Origin: Ascidia mentula
Taxonomy: Eukaryota > Chordata > Ascidiacea > Phlebobranchia > Ascidiidae
Length of the DNA stretch: 64,000 nt
NCBI GenBank assembly: GCA_947561715.1
Contig: OX387202.1
Coordinates: 10,987,001-11,051,000 of the forward strand
Direction: 5' to 3'
Positions within the stretch are counted from its first letter, which is position 1. The number at the start of each line of letters is the position of its first letter. The position numbers were made by a program, and so were the translations under genes. Below, piece by piece: positions 1 to 9,244 of the stretch. The notes beneath the pieces are model-generated. The model saw only the letters and a program-made list of their open reading frames with translations. It had not been told where the DNA came from and made no database searches.

Positions 1-544
1 TTGTCAAACTCTCTTTCCCACTGGTTGATTTGGTCACACACACACATATATATATCAATGGATTGGTTATTGTTGTATCTGCTTTGGTGATGCTAGCTGG
101 AGCACAGGAAGGCGCATCTTACCGATATTTTGTTTTTTCAGAATATGACGTTCATCAGATTACCAATAGTTCGAAGCAGTTTTGCCTGTATTGATGATCA
201 CTTACCATTGCTTCCAGAATAATGAACACAACATTACGGCAAACAACCATATTTGAGGGTTTTGGGATAAAATGGCCTCCAATTTAATATATTCAGGGTT
301 AAGTCCGTCACCACTTGTTACTTGGAGATTTGATGTAATGTAAATCGTCCTCTAATGTGTGAATTTGCCCTCCTTTGGGGCATAACGATAAGAATTCAAT
401 TTCATGCTCCGGGAACCGTTGCTTGTGGACAATATCAGCATCAGCACTCGCAGGACAAAGCACAGCCTGCTGTTCTTTCATGAAGTCGATATTGAGTTGA
501 TTTAATAGCGAAAGATAATTGTAGACCCAACTGCTACCTTTCGG
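1..544. other. Left edge, no assigned gene
   Basis: A short CA/TA microsatellite lies near 40-56. A 57-codon open frame on the minus strand (481 down to 308, ATG to TGA) reads as ordinary protein-like sequence, but I do not recognise it. It lies just downstream of the Penelope-like endonuclease fragment and could be the tail of that element or a host exon. Nothing else is supported here. Confidence 0.3.
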
Positions 545-796
545 TTAAAAGATTGAACACGAATTTAAACAACAAAACGAAGTTCTCCTTGTAAGCGAAA
601 AGTTCAATAAATACTGCAAGTATATCAACCTGGCAACTTCGTGTCGCAGTTTCATCGCATGCTTGGCCAACGCAGTCTTGCTGGCATCTTTCGATGCGAC
701 ATCACGGCGATGCTCTTTCAGTCGCGTCTTAAAGGCCATTCCGGTTTCGCCAATGTAAATACCATTGCAATATTTGCATGGTATTAAATAGACCAT
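545..796 (-). pseudogene. Penelope-like element GIY-YIG endonuclease fragment
   Basis: The minus-strand reading carries the pattern YCNGIYIGETG followed by TRLKEHRRDV and SKTALAKHA. This is the GIY-YIG nuclease signature as found at the C-terminus of Penelope-like retroelements, where it nicks the target DNA. About 45 residues are clearly of this type; the remaining C-terminal residues look unrelated. The piece lies downstream, on the same strand, of a reverse transcriptase fragment at 969-1325, which matches the RT-then-endonuclease order of the family. The protein is far shorter than a full element, so this is a relic. Confidence 0.75.
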
Positions 797-968
797 TCCC
801 TTTGGCTAGGAAGTTTCCGTAGCAATAGGTTATGATATTAGATTGCCTAGCGTTGTATGGGGCTTAGTGTAGACCTTTATGCCATAATCCGACATCAATC
901 TTCGCAATGTTTCGTTAAGGCCAGGGACGTAGGGAATAACAACTGTTCCGCTAGTGGGCGTTTCATCC

Positions 969-1325
969 TTACGGGTGACTGCCGGTCTCTCTTAAGCGTG
1001 CCGTAACAATAGTGATTGCTAGGGATACCGGTACATTGGTGAGCAATGACACCACATCAAAGGCTACCATGCTGTCATGTTGCGCCACTCCTAAACTCCG
1101 TACCTCGACAGCAAACTCGCGTGAGTTTTTCACATGGTGCGGAATATTGCCCAAGAAAGGAGCGATTATTTTAGCGTTCTTGAGTCGTTTCACATTCACA
1201 AAAACAGTGGATGCGTCAACGACAAAGAACAATGCGTTTACTTTCCGGCAGTTTACAACAATTGCTTGTAACTGTTGCGCCTCCCGCAGTGTTTCGTGTT
1301 TTGCCTCTGCCACGTGATCTGACAA
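969..1325 (-). pseudogene. Penelope-like reverse transcriptase fragment
   Basis: The minus-strand frame contains KNSREFAVEVRSLG and then MVAFDVVSLLTNVPVSLA. The second stretch is the RT motif-A region typical of Penelope-like elements (a D followed by VVSL(F)TNVP). Only about 60 residues are recognisable; the fingers and the YxDD motif are missing. With the GIY-YIG piece at 545-796 it marks one degraded element on the minus strand. No complete open frame remains, so activity is not expected. Confidence 0.72.
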
Positions 1326-1405
1326 GCGGTGTCAACCTGTCCTTTCTTCTTTTTTGTGCCCTGGATGTTTTAGTGCAGTTTACTTTGAAATTGCGGCATC
1401 AATAC

Positions 1406-1437
1406 CTGATGAAGTCTCGCCGCATGGCAGACGAAAC
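1406..1437 (+). ncRNA. Hammerhead-ribozyme-like core (Penelope type)
   Basis: The plus strand has CTGATGA at 1406-1412, a stem II with GTCT at 1414-1417 paired to AGAC at 1429-1432, and GAAAC at 1433-1437. This is the conserved half of a hammerhead ribozyme, which Penelope-like elements carry in their terminal repeats. Distal complementarity suggests part of stem I (GGCAT with ATGCC), but the bases next to the cleavage site do not pair cleanly, so this may be an inactive relic. It points opposite to the RT and endonuclease fragments beside it. Confidence 0.5.
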
Positions 1438-1561
1438 GTCGTAAAATACAGCACGTATATTTTATGCCAGAACAGCGGTACATTTTAAACTAAAGCAAAC
1501 CATTATTCAAAGTTTTGCAACATTTGTACTTAGTTAAGAATTGGTTTATTGGCATACACAC

Positions 1562-1658
1562 CCATCCAAAATTCGGTTGATAGATTCCCAAACCCGTTCT
1601 TGTAATCCACCCAATCTCTATCGAAACTCACAGATCCATCATAACGACGCTGGAACAC
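1562..1658 (-). CDS. Fibrinogen-domain exon (ficolin-like gene 1, second FReD exon)
   Basis: Minus-strand exon read from an AG acceptor at 1660-1659 to a GT donor at 1561-1560. It encodes the first part of a fibrinogen-related domain: [16 protein letters not shown], then [17 protein letters not shown]. It follows in phase 0 from the exon at 2039-1927, across a 268-bp intron. A nearly identical exon occurs at 23801-23897. Later FReD exons are not seen between here and the left edge; Penelope debris occupies that space, so the gene may be truncated. Confidence 0.8.
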
Positions 1659-1926
1659 CTGGTATTTATAAGTAAAACACTTGACACTGATTTTCGGTGA
1701 ATTGGTCTAAAAAAGTTAGATGACCTCTATGTCAATATATGACTTTTCACTTTCATGTGTAATTTCCTGACCTTTATAAACAACACAATCCCGGGCGTAT
1801 GATTAAGTATTGTAGTGTGAAATCGTAAATTACTTGGCGTGCATATTCACCTCGCTTACCCAACTTAGCGCTGGTGCCAGGGATTGCCCACCCCTGTGTT
1901 AGTGATATTTACCACAGTATCAATAC

Positions 1927-2039
1927 CTGCCACCCATCTTCACAGTAAACTTCATCTCCCGATCTGAGATGTTGGCGACCTTTAAGATCTGAAGTTTTAC
2001 AGGAGACCGACGAAACAGTATACATGAGATTCCAGAGAT
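1927..2039 (-). CDS. Fibrinogen-domain exon (ficolin-like gene 1, first FReD exon)
   Basis: Minus-strand exon between an acceptor ending at 2040 and a donor CAG|GTATTG at 1926. It reads LRSGDEVYCEDGWQ at its end, the beginning of a fibrinogen C-terminal domain (the conserved V-x-C ... GW strand), and splices in frame to the 1562-1658 exon. Fibrinogen-related proteins are usually secreted lectins of innate immunity. The upstream partner is probably the collagen exon at about 18.4-18.7 kb on the same strand, now separated from this exon by the Polinton. Confidence 0.72.
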
Positions 2040-2124
2040 CTGCAGACGGTTAAAACTCATCAGATAGACAGAAGTCTTTGAGTTAAACTCATTCACACGC
2101 AAGTAGGCGGTGAGAACCCCACAA

Positions 2125-2130
2125 TATTTG
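2125..2130. repeat. Polinton target-site duplication, left copy
   Basis: The six bases TATTTG directly precede the left inverted repeat and recur at 17785-17790 directly after the right one. Six-base duplications are the hallmark of Polinton integration, so both ends of the element are fixed exactly. Confidence 0.95.
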
Positions 2131-2706
2131 AGTAGTAAAGGGTGACAGAGTAGAGAACGGGGAGAACTTCCTTCCTGTCTCTCTGCTACTCTTTCCGGTT
2201 AGGGAGACAGGAAAGAGTACTCCTTCCGTTCTCTTTCGTATGCATTTTAAAGGGGGACATGTGTCAGGGAGATACTCACAGTTACTCATGAGCCTTCCGG
2301 TCTTGATTGGGAGTAAAATTAGATTCTCCTATTGTTTGTCTCTTTCCGGTGTCGCAATCGTGATTCTATTTTCATCTTGAGCGTGTGAACTTTGTTTGAG
2401 ATGTCCTCGCCAAGGAATTCGAGGTCACACGCAGTTCACTGTGTGGTCGTGTGGCGTTTGTGAAACTATCTGGTGAATTGTTTCCTGAATTGGACCGTTA
2501 TTTCTAATGACGTTGTGATGACATGATTGATGACGTGGTCGACAAACGATCTTGTCAATCACTTGTGAATTGCTCCAGGGAATTCACCAGCCTCCATGTA
2601 TCGCGTTATCCATTCGTTAATTGTGCACGCCTCCGCTTAGTCAACGCCCCCCCCCCCCCCCTTTTTTTTAGTGTGGGTCGCAGATGCATTTTTTTGCGAG
2701 GTTCCT
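2131..2706. repeat. Polinton left terminal inverted repeat
   Basis: About 576 bp matching the reverse complement of 17227-17784 almost throughout. It includes a run of 15 C at 2647-2661 followed by a T run, mirrored by 17 G at 17271-17287. The left copy has about 20 extra bases near 2341-2360 relative to the right. Homology stops just after GAGGTTCC at about 2706. Confidence 0.92.
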
Positions 2707-2909
2707 TATTTTTATCTTGAGCGTGTGAACTTTGTTTGAGATGTCCTCGCCAAGGAATTCGAGGTCACACGCAGTAGTTCACTGAGTGGTCGTGTGGCGT
2801 TTGTGAAACTATCTGGTGAATTGTTTCCTGAATTGGACCGTTATTTCTAATGACGTTGCGATGACATGATTGATGACGTGGTCGATAAACGATCTTGTCA
2901 ATCACTTGA
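2374..2909 (+). repeat. Direct duplication of inner TIR sequence at the left end only
   Basis: The stretch 2374-2565 inside the left inverted repeat is repeated at 2714-2909, just inside the repeat boundary, with a 4-bp indel and a few substitutions. The right end has a single copy. The region after the second copy (2910-3049) leads into the ATPase and would hold its promoter; TATAAT-like strings occur there but no element is convincing. Confidence 0.85.
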
Positions 2910-3049
2910 GTATAATCTCGCAAACTCGGCGTTGCGGGTGAATTCCATTTGGTATAATTATGTGTGCATGGTGATTTGCCGCATTTCAAATGAAGCACTG
3001 GGCGGGAAACGTTTGAGCGGTTGATTATTTGCACGGATTGCTTTTCGCA

Positions 3050-3631
3050 ATGGAATTTGCTCACCCGTTTACATGTCTAATCTCCGGTCCAACTGGAAGT
3101 GGGAAGACTTGTTTCGTCTCCCGTCTGATACAAGAGAATCTCATCTCATCGCGCCCCGCCCGGAGCGGATTATTTGGTACTACGATCAGTGGCAATCCGC
3201 GTATGAAAGTCTACCCGATTCGATCGAGTTTGTCCAGGGTGCGCCAACCTCTGTGGATACGGGCGTACGAACCCTCTTGATTCTCGACGAATTGATGTCC
3301 GAAAGCAGTAAAATTGTCTCACGTTTGTTCACCCATTTACATCGTTCAGAATCTTTTCCTGAAAGGCAGCGAGCATCGGACAATCAGTTTGAACGCACAC
3401 TATCTGGTGGTCTTTAAAAATCCCAGGGATTCGTCCCAGATAAACCACCTCGCCAAACAAGTATTTCCATCCCATGTTAGGGCCGTGCGAGACGCATATA
3501 TGGATGCGACATCGGCCGCACATGGTTATATGGTATTCGATTGTCGGCAAGAAACACATGACAAGCTTCGTCTGCGAACAGGGGTGTTCCGCGGTGAAAC
3601 ATCGTTCGCTTACGTTCCGAAGAACTTTTGA
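3050..3631 (+). pseudogene. Polinton packaging ATPase (FtsK/HerA type), frameshifted
   Basis: The reading from ATG 3050 begins MEFAHPF and has a Walker A motif GPTGSGKT at residues 13-20. A Walker B motif LLILDEL lies near 3274-3294 but in a different frame. The C-terminal part, with NPRDSSQINHLAKQVFP and a TGA at 3629-3631, is again in another frame. Two shifts are therefore needed, one near 3150-3170 in a C/G-rich stretch and one near 3340. In the family this ATPase pumps DNA into capsids. It is the first gene of the plus-strand structural block. As it stands the copy cannot make a full protein, unless the indels are sequence errors. Confidence 0.88.
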
Positions 3632-3632
3632 C

Positions 3633-3969
3633 ATGTCCCGTCGACTCGATAAACACGCGGCGGTTTTGAATACGCTGTGCAAAGCCGAACCAAGAGTCGT
3701 GCGCGCGATCATAAAAGCGGCCGGCCCCGATTCGATGAAGTGTATTTGTGAGTGTAGCTATAACGTGCTGAGGGTGACGTTGATTTAATCGAGCGCGATC
3801 AATAGAAGTTACTGCGGCACAAAAACGTTTTGCGCGAATTGTTCGAGAAAAAGACGCTGGTGACGCGGGAACGCAGTTGATTCAACGCGGGGGATTTCTG
3901 GCCGCACTCCTGGGGGTCTCTCACTGGAACAGTGGTCCTTGCTCTAGCGGGTTTATTCGCTCGGCGCTG
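3633..3969 (+). pseudogene. Small conserved Polinton ORF with hydrophobic tail, broken
   Basis: Starts with ATG two bases after the ATPase stop. The N-terminal part, MSRRLDKHAAVLNTL onward, contains CICECSYNVL and is intact to a stop at 3786-3788. The recognisable continuation lies in other frames, with an in-frame TAG near 3801, and ends with basic residues followed by QRGGFLAALLGV near 3877-3920. Small proteins of this layout (charged N-terminal half, then a glycine-rich hydrophobic end) occur beside the capsid genes in many Polintons. I do not know their function; a membrane-active or capsid-associated role is a guess. Confidence 0.6.
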
Positions 3970-4608
3970 ATGGAATCTGTGCACAAGCTTGCTCTGATCG
4001 ATCCAGCTGTTTTAAAGACAATGCGCGACAAGGCGCCAGCTTCGGCGTCACCAGTTGATCGCGTTTTATCGGAACTGGATCGTGAAATGCATGATCTCAT
4101 TTACGACGCAAGGCCAGCCGAGGAAAAGGTCAAGTTGTACGGGCAAGCCCTGCAGCGCTATCGATTCCTCAGCGAAGAACAAGCGAATAAACCCATGAAA
4201 ATGACGATCATCGAGCGCAAGAACGACGATACGACCGACCGAAAGGAGGCTATTGCGCAGCACGTTGTCCGAGCTATGCCGAAAACACTAAAAGTTAAAG
4301 CCGAGTCATTGATTTCGTTTATTCGCGAAGCGCCCGGAATCGATTTTTTGCCGTCGGTCGAACTTGTTTTGAAGGGCGAAAGCGTTGCTAATAGTAATAT
4401 CGAGGATTTGATACATGGTGTGTTGCGCAAAAAATCTCCTCGAGGCCTGAAACCGATTGGCGAAGCTAAATTCATTGCAGCACTGAGTGATGCGAACGCG
4501 CCCAAAACGCTTTTGGCTAAAAGGGCTGCGCCGGTGCCGTCTACTTCACACATTCCACGTCGTCGGAGCGTTGTTCGTGAGTCGTTGTCGCGATGGCAAG
4601 AGATTTAA
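3970..4608 (+). CDS. Conserved Polinton structural-block protein, function unknown
   Basis: An intact frame of 212 codons from ATG 3970. The frame is open further upstream to 3877, but those codons belong to the preceding broken gene. The protein begins MESVHKLALIDPAVL, continues with an acidic helical stretch (DREMHDLI, RYRFLSEEQ), and has a basic C-terminus. A protein starting this way and placed between ATPase and integrase is usual in animal Polintons, but no catalytic motif is visible. It overlaps the integrase start by 16 bases. Confidence 0.72.
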   Translation: MESVHKLALIDPAVLKTMRDKAPASASPVDRVLSELDREMHDLIYDARPAEEKVKLYGQALQRYRFLSEEQANKPMKMTIIERKNDDTTDRKEAIAQHVVRAMPKTLKVKAESLISFIREAPGIDFLPSVELVLKGESVANSNIEDLIHGVLRKKSPRGLKPIGEAKFIAALSDANAPKTLLAKRAAPVPSTSHIPRRRSVVRESLSRWQEI

Positions 4609-5579
4609 GCCGCGCTTACTACGATCCCGCGCACCCTGGCAGTCTTGGTGGTGTGAACCGGCTACGAACTGCTGTGGGTGCAAGCCATAAAACGGCGAAA
4701 CGGTGGCTAGGCAGTCAAGATACATACACATTGCATAAGCCCCGTCGTAAACATTTTTTGCGTTCACGTGTCGTTGTGTCTGGAATCGATTCTTTGTGGC
4801 AAATAGATCTGGTTGAAGTACAGAAACTTGCTCGTGAAAATCGTGGTGTGCGATATTTAGTAACCATTATCGATGTATTCTCTAAATACGTTTGGGTGGT
4901 TTGCATTAAGCGAAAAACCGGTTCCAATCTAGTGTGGGCCGTCGATCGTGTGATTCATGCGTGCGGGCGGCGACCGGATCAACTGCAAACAGATGCGGGT
5001 CGCGAGTTTGTGAACAGTGTCTTTCAAAAGTGGCTTTCGAAGCGTAACATTCAATTTTACACGACGTACCATCAGGAAACGAAAGCGTCGGTGGTGGAAC
5101 GCTTTAACCGCACATTGAAAGAGCGTTTGTGGCGCCACTTTACGCACACGGACAATAATAATTTCACTGGCGCACTGCCGCGCATAGTGAAGAGTTACAA
5201 TCACAGTCATCATCGCAGCATCGGCATGAGTCCCGCGGAAGTCACTCACGCTAACGAGGAGGAAGTTTGGAGTAATTTGTACAGCGAGCAAGCCTGCCCG
5301 GACACTTGCACATTGCCGGTCGGTGCACCTGTTCGGGTTGCTTCCGCTAGCGCATGCTTTAAAAAGGGCTACGTCCCCCAATGGAGCCAAGAATTGTTTC
5401 TTGTTCATTCGCGACGCAGTGGACGCCCGCCCACTTACAAAGTGCGCGATTACAGCGGCGAGGTTATTCGGGGGACGTTCTACGAACAGGAGTTGCAACG
5501 CGTGAACAAACGTACCTTTGAGGTGGAGAAAAAGTCTTGCGAACCAGAAAAAGGCGCGGTGTCAAGCAGTATCTGGTGA
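4593..5579 (+). CDS. INT: Polinton retrovirus-like integrase
   Basis: A 328-aa open frame. The N-terminal part has the Polinton pattern AYYDPAHPGSLGG, then YTLHKPRRKHF. The catalytic core has the acidic triad D72 (WQIDLV), D134 (LQTDAGREF) and E169 (VVERFNRTLK), with 34 residues between the last two. It would cut and join the element ends to host DNA, producing the 6-bp duplication. A C-terminal chromodomain is normally fused in frame; here its codons (5522-5647) are in a different frame and this frame ends at TGA 5577-5579. The catalytic part is complete, so a protein without the chromodomain could still be made. Confidence 0.93.
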   Translation: MARDLSRAYYDPAHPGSLGGVNRLRTAVGASHKTAKRWLGSQDTYTLHKPRRKHFLRSRVVVSGIDSLWQIDLVEVQKLARENRGVRYLVTIIDVFSKYVWVVCIKRKTGSNLVWAVDRVIHACGRRPDQLQTDAGREFVNSVFQKWLSKRNIQFYTTYHQETKASVVERFNRTLKERLWRHFTHTDNNNFTGALPRIVKSYNHSHHRSIGMSPAEVTHANEEEVWSNLYSEQACPDTCTLPVGAPVRVASASACFKKGYVPQWSQELFLVHSRRSGRPPTYKVRDYSGEVIRGTFYEQELQRVNKRTFEVEKKSCEPEKGAVSSSIW

Positions 5580-5647
5580 AGTGGCGACATTACGGCGAGA
5601 AATTCAATTCCTGGATCGATGGACGATCGTTCCAGCACGGCGAATAG
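5522..5647 (+). pseudogene. Detached chromodomain of the Polinton integrase
   Basis: In a frame different from the integrase, bases 5522-5647 read an incomplete chromodomain: KQYLVKWRHYGEKFNSWI followed by a stop TAG at 5645-5647. The aromatic and YLVKW...SWI residues that form the chromodomain core are present. This frame has a stop at 5519-5521, so it is reached only by a shift near the A-rich stretch at about 5527-5533. In related elements the domain directs integration to particular chromatin. Bases 5648-5847 between it and the next gene hold no supported gene. Confidence 0.8.
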
Positions 5648-5847
5648 AAGCGAGTGGAGCTTTTTCGGCAAGGAAGCCCCACGGTCTGAAGTGGTCTTTG
5701 TATTCCAAATCGTCGTGATTTATTCGGTGATTGTGACGAGATTGCTCAACTTAACGGTTGGAAGTCCCAGTCAAAGCCTGTGGACTACGCTGTTAGCAAG
5801 CTCCGTCGGTTACGTATTGCCCGCACCTAAGCTGAAAAAACGGCGCA

Positions 5848-6588
5848 ATGTACGTGACCCTGCCATCGAATAATTCCGTGGACATCTTCCCGAACAATCG
5901 TCCGTCCGAATTTACAACAAAGCTACCCGCCGTTATTTCCCTCGACACTGGCGAGTGGGAAGTTAGCCTGAGCGAGATTATATTCCCGCATTCGTGGAAT
6001 AATATTGGCGAATTCGAAGGCTGGTTTGACTTGACGCAAGGTGGCAGCACGCAGCGCTACACGCTAAATGTGGGCCATTATGAAACCGGGCGAATTTTAG
6101 TGCAACGAATGCGGAAAATGGAAGATTTTAAAATCAAACGCTTGACCGGTCAAGGTCTGTTCACCTACGATGAGACAACGCAACGCACTGGTGCGCACGT
6201 TCCAGAGGGTTTTGCGGTGACCCTCTCACCGAAACTGGCACACTTGTTGGGTTTCGAACGCGTCGAGCTGCCCCCGGGTCAGCATACGAGCGCGCGCCGA
6301 TGCGACGTTTCTACCGAATACTCCGCAATATATGTTTATACGGACATCATTCAACCTCGCGTGGTTGGAAACACGATGGCGCCGCTACTAGAAATAGTTC
6401 CGGCAGGCGACGGAATTGGCAAATTACACCGTGTACGTTTCACGCGTTTGGCATATCATCCGGTTCGCATTCGACATTTCGGCACAATCCAAACGGCTTT
6501 ATATGACGGTTTCGGTAAACTCATATCATTTGAACGTGGTAACGTCATCGTAACACTACATTTCCGTAAGAAGCCGCTTCGCCTTTGA
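5848..6588 (+). CDS. Polinton minor capsid (penton-like) protein
   Basis: An intact 246-aa frame from ATG 5848. The N-terminus MYVTLPSNNSVDIFPNN and EWEVSLSEIIFPHSW is the conserved opening of the single-jelly-roll minor capsid protein of Polintons, followed by further beta-rich sequence (GFAVTLSPKLAHLLGF). In the virus-like model of these elements it forms the capsid vertices. The gene is followed at once by the basic protein: ATG 6591 begins two bases after its stop. No lesions are seen. Confidence 0.85.
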   Translation: MYVTLPSNNSVDIFPNNRPSEFTTKLPAVISLDTGEWEVSLSEIIFPHSWNNIGEFEGWFDLTQGGSTQRYTLNVGHYETGRILVQRMRKMEDFKIKRLTGQGLFTYDETTQRTGAHVPEGFAVTLSPKLAHLLGFERVELPPGQHTSARRCDVSTEYSAIYVYTDIIQPRVVGNTMAPLLEIVPAGDGIGKLHRVRFTRLAYHPVRIRHFGTIQTALYDGFGKLISFERGNVIVTLHFRKKPLRL

Positions 6589-6590
6589 AC

Positions 6591-7004
6591 ATGACTCATC
6601 ACATACCGTATAACGCTGAGGCCGACTTTAGAGATTACGAGAACTATTATCACTGCCAGGCCGGCCGGGGCTTACCGCATTTCGCTGGCGCGCTTTCGAT
6701 GCGCGGACATGGGCTCGGTAACCTGTTCGCCAGTTTTGGCCGCGCCGTGTTACCGGTGCTAAAATCAGGCGCGCGACAAGTGGGCAAGCAGTTTCTGGAA
6801 TCAGGTGTCAGTTTTGCAAGTGACGTCATGGCCGGACACACTCCGCGAAAGGCGGCTATAAAGAGGTCGCGACAGGCGGGTCGCACGTTATTAGCCACTG
6901 CGAGTCATAACTTGACGTTGCCACCTGGCGAACCGGCGAAGAAGCGGAAACGCAGGAAACCGGCAGGCAAACGCAAGCGCAACCGTGACGATATTTTCGC
7001 TTGA
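6591..7004 (+). CDS. Basic glycine-rich Polinton core-type protein
   Basis: A 137-aa frame from ATG 6591. It has a glycine-rich segment (RGHGLGNLFASFGRA) and an amphipathic stretch (VGKQFLESGVSFASDVMAG), and ends in lysine/arginine-rich blocks (PAKKRKRRKPAGKRKRNR) that look like a nuclear localisation or DNA-binding tail. Proteins with this order sit just before the major capsid gene in many Polintons and recall adenovirus core or cement proteins; the exact role is inference. It is intact, and its stop is three bases before the capsid ATG. Confidence 0.78.
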   Translation: MTHHIPYNAEADFRDYENYYHCQAGRGLPHFAGALSMRGHGLGNLFASFGRAVLPVLKSGARQVGKQFLESGVSFASDVMAGHTPRKAAIKRSRQAGRTLLATASHNLTLPPGEPAKKRKRRKPAGKRKRNRDDIFA

Positions 7005-7007
7005 AGG

Positions 7008-8311
7008 ATGGCGTTAATCAGTGAGCACTCGATGCGTTGTGCAAAAAGCGAATTGGATTTATTTACACTGAAGCCGACGCAAACCAGCGTAAACTCGTCG
7101 CTCTTTGTCGAACACTTACCCCTAGCTACGGTAACAGACGCGGGGCCGTATGATTTTTCGATCGCCGCGGACGGAGAGTATTACATGGACCTTAACGACA
7201 CGTTGCTGTCGTGTACCGTTCGTATCACCAAAGCTGATGGCGCAAATTTGGATGCGGACGCTCCAGTGGCCCCGTCAAATTATTTCGCACACGCCTTGTT
7301 CAGTCAAATGGAACTGTCTCTCAACAATAAAACGGTGACGCCCTCCAGTAATAATTACGCTTACAAATCGTACATCGAGACACTTTTATCATTTGGATCG
7401 GAAGCGAAGAATACACAACTGACCACATCGCTTTGGTATGGCGACGACGCAGGGCAGATGAACGCATTGACGCGAAGTAACAGTGGATTTCAAACCCGTC
7501 GCGCGATGGCGGCCGAGAGCCGTTCAATCGAAATGCTGTCTAAACTTCACTTCAGTTTATGTCAGCAGTCCAAGTACATCATAAACGGCGTCAACATTCG
7601 CCTGCGTCTTACGCGCGGTAAGGACGAGTTTGCTGTGATGGCCGCCGCTGATGCGAATGTGAAAATCAATGTGATGGATGTGCGATTATTCGTCCGCAAG
7701 GTTAAACTTAATGCGGCTGTAACTGTCGCGCACCAAAAGATTTTACAATCCAATTCTGCCAAGTACGCGATGCGCCGATCGGAAGTTCGCGTTTTCACGA
7801 TCGCCGGCGGTAGTATGACCACGGTTTGCGATGCTCTAGTGACCGGTCAAATACCTGTCAGATGTGGTTCGGGTTCGTCGACGCCGCGGCCTACAACGGG
7901 GCCTTTGACCGAAATCCCTTTGAGTTCAAACACATGAACATTACATACCTAGCTTTGCACGTAGATGGCCGTATTTATCCCGCCACCGCATTCAAGCCCG
8001 ATTTCCAAGGCGGTCATTACACAAGAAGCTATTTGTCGCTTTTCACGGGTACCAATTCGCATTATGAAAACCGGGGCAATTCCATATCGTATCGCTCGTA
8101 TCCGCGCGGATACTGCTTGTTTTGTGTGGATTTGACACCCGACCACAGCGACCTTGCAACCTTCGACCTCCGGCGTTCCGGTTCGGTGCGCTTGGAGGTG
8201 CGATTTAAAAACGCGATCGCTGCGCCTGTAGCGATAATTGCATTTCTTGAGTACGATAATTTACTGACTATCGATTTTTATCGCCACGTGGTGACGGATT
8301 TCGCTTCATAA
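7008..8311 (+). pseudogene. Polinton major capsid protein, one frameshift
   Basis: From ATG 7008 the frame reads MALISEHSMRCAKSELDLF, then QTSVNSSLFVEHLPL and LSCTVRITKADG. This is the conserved N-terminus of the double-jelly-roll major capsid protein. It stays open for 309 codons to 7937, but the homologous continuation moves to another frame near 7845-7860, where MWFGFVDAAAYNGAFDRNPF leads to LLTIDFYRHV and stop TAA 8309-8311. The full coding length of about 434 codons is normal, so a single shift separates the N-terminal two thirds from the C-terminal third. The stop overlaps the protease ATG by one base. Confidence 0.9.
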
Positions 8312-8763
8312 TGGATGAGCTACAAATCGGCGCCTTACTCTCACGTGACCCGGCGACAGAGCGTGTTTTTCGCGGTGTCTTCGCACGAGACGAACTCGCT
8401 TCGTTACGTCATCGACCCCCTGCGTTGTATATTGTGAACAGCGATCTATCCAGTCAACCTGGAATACATTGGATTGCTTTTTATTTTGACGCTCACGATT
8501 ACGGTGAAATGTTTAATACTTTCGCCAGACTACCGTACCTTCAGGAGTTTAGCGCTTTTTTAGAAGCCAACACTACAGTAAAGCCGTTTCGTCTCAATAC
8601 GCGTGTTGTACAGCACCCATTGTCCATCTCCTGCGGCGCCCACTGCATTTATTTCTCGGCATTACGCGCACGCGGCTTCAGCCTGCGGGAAATCGTGAAT
8701 TTGTATTCAAATGATTTGCATGGTAATGATTTGTTGGTGGAGAGATTTGTATCGGATTTGTGA
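8311..8763 (+). CDS. PRO: Adenovirus-type maturation protease
   Basis: An intact 150-aa frame from ATG 8311. It carries the cysteine protease residues of the adenain family: H53 in GIHWIAFYFD, an acidic residue in the YGEMFNTF segment (about 66), Q101, and the nucleophile C108 in SCGAHCIYF. Enzymes of this kind cleave capsid precursors during virion maturation. It is the last gene of the plus-strand block, and the coding strand switches after the AT-rich gap that follows. No lesion is visible. Confidence 0.9.
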   Translation: MDELQIGALLSRDPATERVFRGVFARDELASLRHRPPALYIVNSDLSSQPGIHWIAFYFDAHDYGEMFNTFARLPYLQEFSAFLEANTTVKPFRLNTRVVQHPLSISCGAHCIYFSALRARGFSLREIVNLYSNDLHGNDLLVERFVSDL

Positions 8764-9244
8764 GTAAACAGACATGAATTATTTCTGAGTGTTTTTTGTG
8801 TCTGACAAGGGGCATTTTCTCTCTGTATTTTTTTATTCCACGCGGAAAAGGCGACAAAACAACAAACATCGGCACAAAAATCCCGCGACAAGGCGCAACA
8901 CATTCTGCGACGATAAAATACTCCGTTCTACAATGTATCGGTTAAATTTAAATTAAAATTTGAATTAAATTTAATTCAAATTAAAAATTTATTTAAATTT
9001 AAAAAAAAAATTTCCGGGTTGAAATCGGGGCCGGGGGAGGGTCTTAAATACAAAATTAGTACACTTGAGAGTCCTGTAAGGGACAGTAACTTGGTGAATC
9101 CGGTGAGGCAGGCGTATCCGGTATTTCAGATTGGTCAATCTCACGTATCGCGCCAAACTGCGAGCATAATTGCTCGATGGTGCCCATAACCTTAGCTGTC
9201 ACACAATCGGTAAGCACTTTAGAACCGAAACATTTATAGTATTG
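8764..9244. other. Convergent intergenic gap of the Polinton with an AT palindrome
   Basis: No gene is visible. The gap separates the 3' end of the plus-strand block from the 3' end of the minus-strand block. It holds a perfect 26-bp palindrome at 8957-8982 (AATTTGAATTAAA and its mirror) within an A/T-only tract (8943-9012), next to a G-rich stretch. It would serve as a two-sided 3'-end region; a role in replication or termination is only a possibility. Confidence 0.5.

Noticed and set aside
2523..3064. Open frames within the left inverted repeat and its internal duplication
   Set aside because: They differ between repeat copies, cross the poly-C run and show no protein features.
4066..4553. 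Minus-strand open frames opposite the integrase-side genes
   Set aside because: They are antisense shadows of strong plus-strand genes with matching codon pattern.
4929..5498. A 189-codon minus-strand frame opposite the integrase
   Set aside because: Lies exactly antisense to the integrase core; no family resemblance.
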